A stretch of DNA of 64,000 bases from positions 502,837 through 566,836 of the forward strand of contig NZ_VTTO01000001.1 of assembly GCF_008364825.1 (NCBI RefSeq), written 5' to 3'. How positions within the stretch are numbered: position 1 is the first letter of the stretch; the number at the start of each line of letters is the position of its first letter. Both the position numbers and the translations under genes were made by a program. The notes below the pieces were generated by a model. It was given only the letters and a program-made list of their open reading frames with translations, was not told the origin of the DNA and did no database searches. Below, piece by piece: positions 33,615-42,636 of the stretch. This DNA comes from Azospirillum sp. B21. GTDB taxonomy: Bacteria; Pseudomonadota; Alphaproteobacteria; Azospirillales; Azospirillaceae.

Positions 33615-35546
33615 ATGGACAGCGCACGCGCGGCCCACATCGATGAACTCGTCCGTGTCTCCATCGGTGTGCCGTCAGCCCGCGATCCGATCATCGAAAG
33701 TTCCTGGCGCCGCTGCGTCGCCGACCACAAGCTGGACCCCACAATCGGGCGCGAGGCGCACATACTGCCGCAGGAGCGGCTGCGCGAGCACCGCGACGCG
33801 ATGGACGAATTCCTGCGCATGGCCCGCTTCGGGCTGGAGGCGCTGTACCGGCAGGTTGCCGGCATGGGGTACGTCCTGCTGCTGACCGACAGCAACGGCG
33901 TCACCGTGGACTTCATCGGCGACCCGACCTTCGACAACCATCTGCGCCGGGCCGGGCTGTATCTGGGCTCCGACTGGAACGAGGGGCATGCCGGCACCTG
34001 CGCGGTCGGCACCTGCATCGCCACGGCCCAGGCGCTGACCGTGCACCAGACCGACCATTTCGACGCCACCCACATTCCGCTGACCTGCACCGCCGCCCCC
34101 GTCTTCGACAGCGGCGGAGAACTGGCGGCCGTGCTGGACATCTCCGCCCTGCATTCGCCGGAACCGAAGATCAGCCAGTATCTGGCGCTGCAGATGGTGA
34201 AGGCCTATGTCCACAAGATCGAAACCGCCAACCTCTACAACAACTTTCGCCGCGACTGGGTGGTGAAGCTGTCGGCGTCGCAGGAGTTCGCGGAGGTCGA
34301 CCCCGACTTTGTCCTCGCTCTCGACGGCGGCGGGCGGGTGGTCGGCTTCAACCACAAAGCCCATGATCTGCTGGCAGAGGACGGTGTGTCGCCGCTCGGC
34401 CGCTCCTTCGCCGAACTGTTCGACTGCGAGGTGGACGAACTGGTCCGCTTCGTCCGCGCGCTCCCGACCGAGCAGCGCACGCTGCGCCTGCGCCGCACCG
34501 GACTGCCGCTGTTCGCCCAGGCGATGCCGCCGCCCGCCGTGTCCCTGCCCCGCAACCACCCCCACGACCAGGGGAACGACCCGCTGCCGGAGCCGCTGCG
34601 CGTGGTGTCCGGCGGCGATCCGGCGTTGAAGGCGGTGCTGACACGGGCGGCGAAGCTGGTCAACACCCGCATGAGCCTGCTGATCCATGGCGAGACCGGC
34701 ACGGGCAAGGAGCATCTGGCGAAGGCGCTGCACAAGTCCAGCGTCCGCCGCAACAAGCCGTTCGTCGCCGTCAACTGCGCCGCCTTGCCGGAAAACCTGA
34801 TCGAGAGCGAGCTGTTCGGCTACGAGCCCGGATCCTTCACCGGGGCGACGGCGCGCGGCAAGAAGGGGCTGATCCTGGAGGCCGATGGCGGCACCCTGTT
34901 CCTTGACGAGATCGGCGACATGCCGCTGTCGTCACAGACCCGCCTGCTGCGCGTGCTTGCCGAGCGGGAGGTGACACCGATCGGCAGGACCAAGGCGGTG
35001 TCGGTGGATGTCCGCGTCATCGGCGCGACCCACCGCGATCTGGTGGAACTGGTCAAGGCCGGCAAATTCCGCGACGACTTGTACTTTCGTCTCAACGGCG
35101 CGGTGTTCACCGTTCCGCCGCTGCGCCAGCGCGGCGACCTGGACTGGCTGATCGAGCGGCTGCTGGCCGAACGGGCGGAGCGTGACGGCGTCGCCTACCG
35201 CCTGACCCCGGCGGCGCTGGCGGCCCTGCGCGGCCATGGCTGGCCGGGCAATGTGCGGGAACTGGTGAATGCGCTGGACTATGCCTGCGCGGTCAGCGAC
35301 GGCGGGCTGATCGACCTCGCCGACATTCCGGAGCCGGTGCAGCACAGCGGCCTGTTCCAGGCCTGGCCGGCGGAGGCGGCGGGGACGGTGGTGGCGGAGG
35401 AGGATCCCGCCGCCCGGTTGCGCGAGACTCTGCGGCGGCACCATTGGAACGTGTCGGCGACGGCGCGGGCGATGGGGGTCGACCGTTCGACCATCCACCG
35501 GCAGATGCACCGCTTCGGCATCGTAGCGCCGCATCGGGCGGAGTGA
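33615..35546 (+). CDS. Sigma-54-dependent activator, AcoR-like
   Basis: A 643-residue enhancer-binding protein. A GAF-type sensor covers about residues 70-200 (LLLTDSNGVTVDFIG, CAVGTCIATAQALTVHQTDHF). A PAS-like middle and an AAA+ domain (Walker A HGETGTGKEHLAKAL, the sigma-54 contact as GSFTGATARG, Walker B GGTLFLDEIGDMP) follow. The C-terminus is a Fis-type HTH (WNVSATARAMGVDRSTIHRQ). AcoR relatives control acetoin or alcohol catabolism; the effector and targets here are not known. The ATG at 33615 follows GCGGGAGGC. It diverges from the GGDEF gene. Confidence 0.9.
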   Translation: MDSARAAHIDELVRVSIGVPSARDPIIESSWRRCVADHKLDPTIGREAHILPQERLREHRDAMDEFLRMARFGLEALYRQVAGMGYVLLLTDSNGVTVDFIGDPTFDNHLRRAGLYLGSDWNEGHAGTCAVGTCIATAQALTVHQTDHFDATHIPLTCTAAPVFDSGGELAAVLDISALHSPEPKISQYLALQMVKAYVHKIETANLYNNFRRDWVVKLSASQEFAEVDPDFVLALDGGGRVVGFNHKAHDLLAEDGVSPLGRSFAELFDCEVDELVRFVRALPTEQRTLRLRRTGLPLFAQAMPPPAVSLPRNHPHDQGNDPLPEPLRVVSGGDPALKAVLTRAAKLVNTRMSLLIHGETGTGKEHLAKALHKSSVRRNKPFVAVNCAALPENLIESELFGYEPGSFTGATARGKKGLILEADGGTLFLDEIGDMPLSSQTRLLRVLAEREVTPIGRTKAVSVDVRVIGATHRDLVELVKAGKFRDDLYFRLNGAVFTVPPLRQRGDLDWLIERLLAERAERDGVAYRLTPAALAALRGHGWPGNVRELVNALDYACAVSDGGLIDLADIPEPVQHSGLFQAWPAEAAGTVVAEEDPAARLRETLRRHHWNVSATARAMGVDRSTIHRQMHRFGIVAPHRAE

Positions 35547-35570
35547 GGGGCGAGGTAGCTGCCGCTGCAG

Positions 35571-35690
35571 TTGCCCCCTCCCCATCCCTCCCCCGCTTCG
35601 CGGGAGAGGGGGCAGGAGCTTTGCAAGGGTTCAGCGGCAGTCCCCTCTCCCGCGATAGCGGGGGAGGGTTAGGGAGGGGGCATCACACTC
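35571..35690. repeat. Dispersed palindromic element, copy B (between convergent genes)
   Basis: ccccctccccatccctccc at the left is mirrored by gggagggttagggaggggg at the right, with inner hairpins (cccgcttcgcggg and ctcccgcgatagcgggggag). It fills almost the whole gap between the convergent sigma-54 activator and hydantoinase genes. It shares its arms and two-hairpin design with copies A and C. Confidence 0.75.
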
Positions 35691-35695
35691 CCCCC

Positions 35696-38600
35696 CTACC
35701 CCACCGCCCCGAACCCGCCGCCGCCCGGCGTCTCCACCACCAGGGCGTCGCCCGGCCGCATCGTGGCGCTGTCCTGGGAGGCCAGTTCCTGCACGCTGCC
35801 GTCGGTGCGCTGGACCCAAGTGCGGCCGAGCGCGCCGTCCGCGCCGCCCTTCAGCCCGAAGGGAGCGATCTTGCGATGGTTGGCGAGGATGGCGGCGGTC
35901 ATCGGCTCCAGGAAACGCAGGCGGCGGATCACGCCGTCGCCGCCGCGCCAGCGCCCTGCCCCGCCGGAGCCGCGGCGGATGTGGAAACCCTCCACCAGCA
36001 CCGGGAAGCGCCATTCCAGCACCTCCGGGTCGGTCAGGCGCGAGTTGGTCATGTGGGTCTGCACCGCGTCGGTGCCGTCGAAACCGTTGCCGGCGCCGGA
36101 CCCGCCGCAGACCGTCTCGTAATACTGGTGCCGCTCGTTGCCGAAGGTGGTGTTGTTCATCGTGCCTTGCGCCGACGCCATCACCCCCAGCGCGCCGAAC
36201 AGCGCGTCGACGATGCACTGGCTGGTCTCCACATTGCCGGCGACCACCGCGGCGGGAGGGTTGGGCGACAGCATGGAGCCGGGCGGAATGATGATCTCGA
36301 TGGGGCGCAGGCAGCCCTCGTTCATTGGGATCTCGTCATCCACCAAGCAGCGGAAGACATAGAGCACCGCCGCCCGGCAGACCGCCGAGGGGGCATTGAA
36401 GTTGTTGGTCAGCTGCGTGCTGGTCCCGGAGAAATCGACGATCGCCGAGCGCGCGGCATGGTCGATCGACACCCGCAGCTTGATGACCGCGCCGTTGTCC
36501 AGCGTCACCGCGAAATCGCCATCGCTCAGCACGCCGATGGCACGGCGGACCTGCTCCTCGGCGTTGTCCTGGACGTGGCGCATATAGGCGATGACGGTGG
36601 ACAGGCCGTGCAGGCGGACGACGCGGTGAAGTTCGCGGGTGCCCTGCTCGTTGGCCGCGACCTGCGCCTTGAGGTCGCCGATGTTCTGTGCCGGGTTGCG
36701 CGCGGGGTGCGGGCCGGAGCGCAGAAGCTCCAGCAGGGCCTCCTCGCGGAACTGGCCGTTCTCCACCAGCGGCACGCAGTCCAGCAGCACGCCTTCGTCG
36801 GCGATGGTCTTGCTGTCGGGCGGCATGGAGCCGGGGGTGATGCCACCGACGTCGGCATGGTGTCCGCGCGAGGCGACGAAGAACAGCAGCTCCTTGCCCG
36901 CCTCGTCGAACACCGGCGAGACGACGGTGATGTCCGGCAGATGCGTGCCACCGTGATAGGGATCGTTCAGCGCGAAGCACTCGCCCGCGGTGAAGGTGCC
37001 GCCGCGCCGCTGGATGACGGCGCGCACGCTCTCGCCCATCGACCCCAGATGCACCGGCATGTGAGGGGCGTTGGCGATCAGCCCGCCATCGCGGTCGAAC
37101 AGGGCGCAGGAGAAGTCCAGCCGCTCCTTGATGTTCACCGAGCGGGCGGTCTTCTCCAGCGTCACGCCCATGCGTTCGGCGATGGACATGAACAGGTTGT
37201 TGAAGACCTCCAGCATCACCGGGTCGACCTTCGCCCCGCCCTTGATCCCGGCGGCCTGACGCTGGGTCGCCGGCTCCAGCCGGGTCAGCACCAGATGGTT
37301 CTTGCGGGTGACCTCCGCCATCCAGCCGGGCTCGACCACGGTGGTCGAGACGGCTTCGGCCAGGATCGCCGGGCCGACCACCCGGTTGCCGGGCTGAAGC
37401 TGGCGACGGTCGTAAAGCGGAGCCTCGCGGCGCTGGCCACCGCTATGGATGGCGACGGTGGCGAGCCGGCGCGGCAGCACCGCGGTGGTGGCGGGAAGCT
37501 CGGGATCCTCCAATACATCGGTCAGGCCGACGGCCTCCAGCGTCACGGATTCCACCTCCAGCGCGGTGCCGGGGGTGAGGAAGCCGTAGCGGCGGCGGTG
37601 CGCCTCCTCGAAGGCCTTGGTCATCGCGACCTTGGAGCCGAAGGCGACGGTCAGCGTGGTATCGGAGCCGGCGGCCTTCAGGTGGACGCGGCGGTTGATC
37701 GCCTGCCGGTCGGCGGCGACGCCCTGGCGGGCCAGCTCCGCCCGCCCCTCGGTCTCCAGATCGGTGAACAGCATGGTCAGCCGGTCGACCACCGCGTCGC
37801 TCAGCGGCCCTTCGACCGCGCGCTCGCGGATGGCGACGGTGTCGGCCAGACCGATGCCGTAGGCGGACAGCACGCCGGCCTGCGGGTGCAGGAACACCCG
37901 CGTCATGCCCAGCGCGTCGGCGACGGCGCAGACATGCTGGCCCGCCGCTCCGCCAAAACCGTTCAGGGTGTAGCCGGTGACGTCATAGCCTCGCTCCACC
38001 GAGATCTTCTTGATTGCGTTCGCCATGTTGTCTACGGCGATGCGCAGGAAGCCTTCGGCGACCTCCTGCGGGGTCATCGTCGTGCCGAGCTTGGCGTTGA
38101 CGGTGGCCGCCAGCTCGGTGAAGCGGGCCTTCACCACCTCGGCGTCCAGCGGCTGGTCGCCGTTGGGTCCGAAGACCTGCGGGAAGAAGCGCGGCTGGAT
38201 CTTGCCGACCATCACGTTGCAGTCGGTGACGGTCAGCGGGCCGCCTCGGCGGTAGCAGGCGGGCCCCGGATTGGCGCCGGCGCTGTCCGGCCCGACGCGG
38301 AAGCGGGTGCCGTCGAAGACGCAGAGCGAGCCGCCGCCGGCCGCCACGGTGTGAATGTGCATCATCGGCGCGCGCACCCGAACGCCGGCCACCACCGCGT
38401 CGAAGGCGCGCTCATACTCGCCGGCATAATGCGACACGTCCGTGGAGGTGCCGCCCATGTCGAAGCCGATGACCCGGTCGAATCCGGCCATCCCGGCGGT
38501 GCGCACCGCGCCGACCACGCCGCCGGCTGGACCCGACAGGATGGCGTCCTTGCCCTGGAAGCGGCGGGCATCGGTCAGGCCGCCGTTGGACTGCATGAAC

Positions 38601-39364
38601 ATCAGCGGCACCGGGGTGCCGTCGACGCTGAGGTCGTTGGCGACCCGGTCGACATAGCGGCGCAGCACCGGAGAGAGATAGGCGTCGGCCACCGTGGTGT
38701 CGCCGCGCCCGACCAGCTTCATCAGCGGGCTGACCAAATGGCTGACCGACACTTGGGTGAAGCCGACGGCGCGGGCCAGCGAGGCGACCTGCCGCTCATG
38801 CTCCGGATAGCGGTAGCCGTGCATCAGCGCGATGGCGGCGGCGCGGAAGCCCTGGCGGTAGGCCTCCTCCAACCCGCGGCGGACGGCATGCAGGTCCACC
38901 GGCTTCAGCACCCGGCCGTCGGCCATCACCCGCTCCGGCACCTCCACCACATGGGAATAGAGCTGGTCGGGCAGATGGATGTGGCGGGCGAAGATCTTCG
39001 GCCGGGCCTGATGGCCGATGCGCAACTGGTCGCCCAGCCCTTCGGTGATCAGCAGGACGGTCGGCTCGCCCTTGCGTTCCAGCAGGGCGTTGGTGGCGAC
39101 GGTGGTGCCCATCTTCACCACCTCCACCGTGTCCGGCGGGATCGGTTGGCCGGGCTTCAGGCCCAGCAGCTCGCGGATGCCCTGGACGGCAGCGTCGGCA
39201 TAGCGCTCCGGATTCTCCGACAGCAGCTTGTGGGTGACGACCGACCCGTCCGGCCGTCGGCCGACGATGTCGGTGAAGGTGCCGCCGCGATCGATCCAGA
39301 ACTGCCATCGGGCAGGCTTGACCTCCGCCGTCCCGTTCATCGCCGCGCCTTGAGTCTCAGCCAT
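35696..39364 (-). CDS. Fused hydantoinase/5-oxoprolinase (HyuA plus HyuB)
   Basis: A 1222-residue single-chain enzyme. The HyuA-like half (about residues 1-690) is an actin-fold ATPase-like domain ([51 protein letters not shown]). The HyuB-like half (about 700-1215) has [46 protein letters not shown] and [12 protein letters not shown]. It could be an ATP-dependent 5-oxoprolinase or an N-methylhydantoinase; context does not decide. Starts at 39364 or 39340 (preceded by AAGGCG) are both reasonable. Confidence 0.9.
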   Translation of the reverse strand: MAETQGAAMNGTAEVKPARWQFWIDRGGTFTDIVGRRPDGSVVTHKLLSENPERYADAAVQGIRELLGLKPGQPIPPDTVEVVKMGTTVATNALLERKGEPTVLLITEGLGDQLRIGHQARPKIFARHIHLPDQLYSHVVEVPERVMADGRVLKPVDLHAVRRGLEEAYRQGFRAAAIALMHGYRYPEHERQVASLARAVGFTQVSVSHLVSPLMKLVGRGDTTVADAYLSPVLRRYVDRVANDLSVDGTPVPLMFMQSNGGLTDARRFQGKDAILSGPAGGVVGAVRTAGMAGFDRVIGFDMGGTSTDVSHYAGEYERAFDAVVAGVRVRAPMMHIHTVAAGGGSLCVFDGTRFRVGPDSAGANPGPACYRRGGPLTVTDCNVMVGKIQPRFFPQVFGPNGDQPLDAEVVKARFTELAATVNAKLGTTMTPQEVAEGFLRIAVDNMANAIKKISVERGYDVTGYTLNGFGGAAGQHVCAVADALGMTRVFLHPQAGVLSAYGIGLADTVAIRERAVEGPLSDAVVDRLTMLFTDLETEGRAELARQGVAADRQAINRRVHLKAAGSDTTLTVAFGSKVAMTKAFEEAHRRRYGFLTPGTALEVESVTLEAVGLTDVLEDPELPATTAVLPRRLATVAIHSGGQRREAPLYDRRQLQPGNRVVGPAILAEAVSTTVVEPGWMAEVTRKNHLVLTRLEPATQRQAAGIKGGAKVDPVMLEVFNNLFMSIAERMGVTLEKTARSVNIKERLDFSCALFDRDGGLIANAPHMPVHLGSMGESVRAVIQRRGGTFTAGECFALNDPYHGGTHLPDITVVSPVFDEAGKELLFFVASRGHHADVGGITPGSMPPDSKTIADEGVLLDCVPLVENGQFREEALLELLRSGPHPARNPAQNIGDLKAQVAANEQGTRELHRVVRLHGLSTVIAYMRHVQDNAEEQVRRAIGVLSDGDFAVTLDNGAVIKLRVSIDHAARSAIVDFSGTSTQLTNNFNAPSAVCRAAVLYVFRCLVDDEIPMNEGCLRPIEIIIPPGSMLSPNPPAAVVAGNVETSQCIVDALFGALGVMASAQGTMNNTTFGNERHQYYETVCGGSGAGNGFDGTDAVQTHMTNSRLTDPEVLEWRFPVLVEGFHIRRGSGGAGRWRGGDGVIRRLRFLEPMTAAILANHRKIAPFGLKGGADGALGRTWVQRTDGSVQELASQDSATMRPGDALVVETPGGGGFGAVG

Positions 39365-39544
39365 CGTCGTCGCACCCGCCGAATCCCTGCGCGGCAACCG
39401 CACCACGCGTGGGCCGGAGTTTCGCGATCCGGCAGCGAATTTCAACCGCCACCGTGCCCCACGCCCATCAGGGCAGCCATCAAGACGGGCGGCCGCGGCG
39501 GAAAGAACACAGGATCACCGATGAAGCGGCTCTGTCGTCAGGCT

Positions 39545-39600
39545 GCGAGCCGCCACCTGTTCAAGCGGCGAGCCGCTACCTGTTCAAGCGGCGAGCCGCT
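39545..39600. repeat. 23-bp direct repeat at the 3' end of the GNAT gene
   Basis: The unit gcgagccgccacctgttcaagcg (39545-39567) recurs with one change at 39568-39590 and partly at 39591-39600. The GNAT stop codon lies in it at 39584-39586. Two and a half copies only, so it looks like local slippage or duplication rather than an array. Confidence 0.8.
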
Positions 39601-40165
39601 CGGGCCGGATGCCGGGCAGGCGGGCCAGGATGGCATTGCCGGACAGAATGCTGTTGAAGGCGCCACTGCCGTCCTCCAACGCTTCCAGGGCAAGCGAAAA
39701 CTGGTTGGGCGGAGGCAGTTCGAACAGGGCCGCGACTTCGCCGCCGTCCAGCGCCAGCCGGCCGCCGAAGCGGCGGGCCAGTGCACGCATCCGAACATTG
39801 CCGGCCAGGCACATCATGTGGACATGGCGGATGCCGCGGTTGCGGGCGACGGTCAGGATGCGGCGAACCAGCGTGCTGCCGATGCCCTTGCCCTGCAGCC
39901 CCGATTCGACGCTGATGCCGAATTCGGCCTGATCGGGCCAGAGGAGGCGGTCGCCGCACAGTTCCACCGCGCCACGCAGAACGCCGTCCTCGAACGCGCC
40001 CAGCAGCACCGTACGGCCCCAGTCGATGGATGCGCAGTGCCGCTCCACAGCCTCGTCCGACAGCGTGCCGGTGAAGCGGGCATAGCGGTCGGCATTGTCC
40101 AGGCGGAGGAGATGCGCCCGGTACTGCGGGAGTTCGGTCGGCATGATCTTGCGGATGACAGGCAT
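39584..40165 (-). CDS. GNAT-family N-acetyltransferase
   Basis: A 193-residue acetyltransferase. The acetyl-CoA loop is ESGLQGKGIGSTLVRRIL (Q-x2-G-x-G/A pattern), followed by RHVHMMCLAGN and RALARRFGGRLALDGG. The first half (RYARFTGTLSDEAVERHC) resembles the GNATs often found fused to or beside acyl-CoA synthetases. The substrate is unknown. I chose the ATG at 40165 (MPVIRKIMPTELP). It diverges from the DjlA-like gene across about 300 bp. Confidence 0.85.
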   Translation of the reverse strand: MPVIRKIMPTELPQYRAHLLRLDNADRYARFTGTLSDEAVERHCASIDWGRTVLLGAFEDGVLRGAVELCGDRLLWPDQAEFGISVESGLQGKGIGSTLVRRILTVARNRGIRHVHMMCLAGNVRMRALARRFGGRLALDGGEVAALFELPPPNQFSLALEALEDGSGAFNSILSGNAILARLPGIRPERLAA

Positions 40166-40334
40166 GGCTCTGCTCACGGTTCTCGAAATTCGAAAACGCA
40201 TTCGCGCAGAACGTTTTTCCCCAGACCCCGGCACCGCACGCTCGTGACAAGCGCTTGGCGGCCGCCGTTGTTATCGAAACCGGCGCTCTCTGCGGCGCCC
40301 TTTATTGCAGTGCAACATGGCGTCCCGGGCGGAT

Positions 40335-40368
40335 TTCGCAAGCGCTTATTAGAAATTCGCAATGCGAA
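40335..40368. promoter_or_regulatory. Candidate operator TTCGCA-A-TGCGAA
   Basis: A palindrome of two 6-bp arms with a 1-bp centre lies at 40356-40368, and another half-site TTCGCA at 40335-40340. It is in the gap between the divergent GNAT and DjlA-like genes. The binding protein is unknown. Confidence 0.35.
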
Positions 40369-40472
40369 CAATGCTGGTCTGTTGTAGCCGCGCCACAGTT
40401 GGCTGATAACCGTACGGCGGCTATGCTGCCGGACGACAGGATGACGGGCGAGCGGAACGCGGAAGGCGAAGT

Positions 40473-41252
40473 ATGAGCATTTGGGGCAGGATCCTGGGCA
40501 GCGCGGCCAGCCTGTTCAGCGGCGGGCCGCTGGGCAGCCTTCTGGGCGGGCTTGCCGGGCAAGCGGTGGACCTGTGGTCGCCCTGCGGCCCCGGCGACCA
40601 GCGCAAGGCCATGACCGATGCGGAGGCCGAGGAGGCCAAGCAGACCGTCGCCTTCACCATCGGCGTCATCGCCCTCGCGGCGAAGATGGCGCGGGCCGAC
40701 GGCGTGGTGAAGCGGGTGGAGGTCGATACCTTCAAGCGGCTGTTCCGCGTTCCGGCCGACGAGTTGGCCAATGTCGGCCGCGTCTTCGACCTCGCCCGCC
40801 GCGACACCCATGGCTTCGAGGAATATGCCCGCCAGATTGCCAACCTGTTCGAGGACAGGCACGCGGTGCTTGAGGAGCTGCTCGACAGCCTGCTGATGAT
40901 CGCCGAGGCCGACGACGAACTGCACGAGACGGAGGTGGAGTATCTGCGCGCCATCGCCGTGATCTTCGGCTTCGACGAGGCGGAATTCCGCCGCATCGTC
41001 GCCGGGCACCATATGGCCGGCGGTCCGACCGATTCGGACCCCTACGCGGTGCTGGGCGTGGCGCGCACCGCCGGCGACGACACGGTCAAGGCCGCCCACC
41101 GTGCACTGGTGCGCGAACATCACCCCGACCGGCTGATCGCCCAAGGCATGCCGCAGGAGTTCGTGGATCTGGCGACGCAGAAGCTCGCGCTCGTCAACGC
41201 CGCCTATGACCGAATCCGCCGCGAGCGGGAAGGAAGCGCCGCCCTGCTCTAG
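40473..41252 (+). CDS. djlA: DjlA-like co-chaperone (TerB plus J domain)
   Basis: A 259-residue protein. The N-terminal glycine-rich hydrophobic segment (about residues 5-32, ASLFSGGPLGSLLGGLAG) may contact the membrane. A TerB-like helical domain (about 55-170, VIALAAKMARADGVVKRVEVD and MIAEADDELHETEVEYL) is followed by a C-terminal J domain (DPYAVLGVARTAGDDTVKAAH, REHHPDRLIAQG) with an intact HPD. It would stimulate DnaK. It stands alone. Confidence 0.88.
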   Translation: MSIWGRILGSAASLFSGGPLGSLLGGLAGQAVDLWSPCGPGDQRKAMTDAEAEEAKQTVAFTIGVIALAAKMARADGVVKRVEVDTFKRLFRVPADELANVGRVFDLARRDTHGFEEYARQIANLFEDRHAVLEELLDSLLMIAEADDELHETEVEYLRAIAVIFGFDEAEFRRIVAGHHMAGGPTDSDPYAVLGVARTAGDDTVKAAHRALVREHHPDRLIAQGMPQEFVDLATQKLALVNAAYDRIRREREGSAALL

Positions 41253-41382
41253 CATGTCGCGATTCGTCACGATGTGACTGGATTTTAAATTGCTTTGTCG
41301 TGGGCTTTATCCCGTTTCTTGACGTATCGTCCCCGATGGGGCGGGCGACCGGTTGCCCGCAGGATTTGGGAACGACACGACG

Positions 41383-42519
41383 ATGCAACGCACGATCATC
41401 CGGACGATCTTCGCTGCGGCTTTGGGAACGGCATTGGCGGCAGGTACGCTCTCTGCCGCCCAGGCGCAGATCGCATCCATCGACAGCCCGGTGGTGCTGG
41501 GTCAGCCGCTGACGCTGACGCTGGGGGCTCCGCCGTCCGGCACCGATTGCCCGACGCAAGCCGCCGCGCTCAACGCGCAAGGGCTGGTCCTGGTCGCCAA
41601 CGGCCAGACCATTCCGGGCGCCCGCGCCAGCTTCGGCTGCTCCGCCAAGGGGGAACTGGTGGGCACCGCCTCCACCTCCATCGCCGGCAACGGTGACGAC
41701 GCGGCACAGCGGCGGGCGGCATGGCAAACCGCCTTCAGCGGCTTCTTCAGCCTTTCCGGCACCAAGACCCTGCCGATCGCCTTCGGTCCGGCCACCGGCG
41801 GCATGAGCACCGCACCGAAGCTGGTCGCCATCCAGGGGGCGAGCGACCGCGACCTCGGGCTGGCCGGCCTGTGGTTCGCGCTTGTGGCGGCGGCGTTCCT
41901 GTTCGCCTTCTTCCGCCATTTCGGCCGCATGGATTCGATCACCCCCGTTTCCGGCGTGCCGATGCCGGCCGATTACCGGGCGCCCTACAGCCTCGCCCGC
42001 TTCCAGCTTCTGTGGTGGAGCGGGATCGTCACCGCCTCCTACGTCGCCATCCTGACCATCACCGGATCGATGGACACCGTCACCACCGGCACCATGGCGC
42101 TGATGGGGATCGTCGGTGGGACCTCCGTGCTCGCGGCCTTCCAGGACCGCCGGCCGGGCGACGACGAGACGCGGCGCCAGCAGCATGCCGCCGCCTACCG
42201 GACCGCTGCCGCGGCCAACCCGCCCGATCAGGCGACGATGGCGGCGAGCCTGAACGAGGTCTATCCGCCGACCCAGGGATGGCTGGCCGACCTGCTGAGC
42301 GATGCCGCCGGCTACAACATCCACCGCCTGCAACTGCTGGCCTGGACCATGGTGCTGGGCATCACCTTCCTCTACGAGGTCACCCGCACGCTGGGCATGC
42401 CGGAACTGTCGGCCAACCTTCTGGCCCTGACCGGCATCAGCAACGGCACCTATTTCGGCTTCAAGATGCAGGAGCAGCAGGTGGCGACGCCGACGGGTCC
42501 GGTTCCGGCGGCGGTCTGA
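41383..42519 (+). CDS. Exported multi-pass membrane protein of unknown function
   Basis: I do not recognise this 378-residue protein. It has a signal peptide (about residues 1-28, AALGTALAAGTLSAAQAQ) and a periplasmic domain of about 125 residues with two Cys. Four or five hydrophobic helices follow (LAGLWFALVAAAFLFAFF, WWSGIVTASYVAILTITG, MALMGIVGGTSVLAAF, LLAWTMVLGITFLYEV, LALTGISNGTYFGFKM). The overall layout suggests an envelope sensor or a conserved hypothetical. No partner gene is evident. Confidence 0.7.
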   Translation: MQRTIIRTIFAAALGTALAAGTLSAAQAQIASIDSPVVLGQPLTLTLGAPPSGTDCPTQAAALNAQGLVLVANGQTIPGARASFGCSAKGELVGTASTSIAGNGDDAAQRRAAWQTAFSGFFSLSGTKTLPIAFGPATGGMSTAPKLVAIQGASDRDLGLAGLWFALVAAAFLFAFFRHFGRMDSITPVSGVPMPADYRAPYSLARFQLLWWSGIVTASYVAILTITGSMDTVTTGTMALMGIVGGTSVLAAFQDRRPGDDETRRQQHAAAYRTAAAANPPDQATMAASLNEVYPPTQGWLADLLSDAAGYNIHRLQLLAWTMVLGITFLYEVTRTLGMPELSANLLALTGISNGTYFGFKMQEQQVATPTGPVPAAV

Positions 42520-42636
42520 CGGGAGCCCGGCTCCGCGGGACGCAACCCGCCCAACCGTTTTTCCGGGTCGCGGTGGAGGGGGACGGCGCGCTATAACCCA
42601 TCCCCTTCCCTCGATTTTCCGGCGCACGAACGGTCC

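Noticed and set aside
39545..39600. Possible CRISPR repeats
   Set aside because: The 23-bp units are directly adjacent with no spacers, and only two and a half copies exist.
35444..40387. Open frame of 1647 codons on the plus strand
   Set aside because: It lies antisense to the clear hydantoinase/oxoprolinase gene, is rich in His/Arg/Gln/Gly shadow composition and has no recognisable domain. It is a GC-codon-bias artefact.
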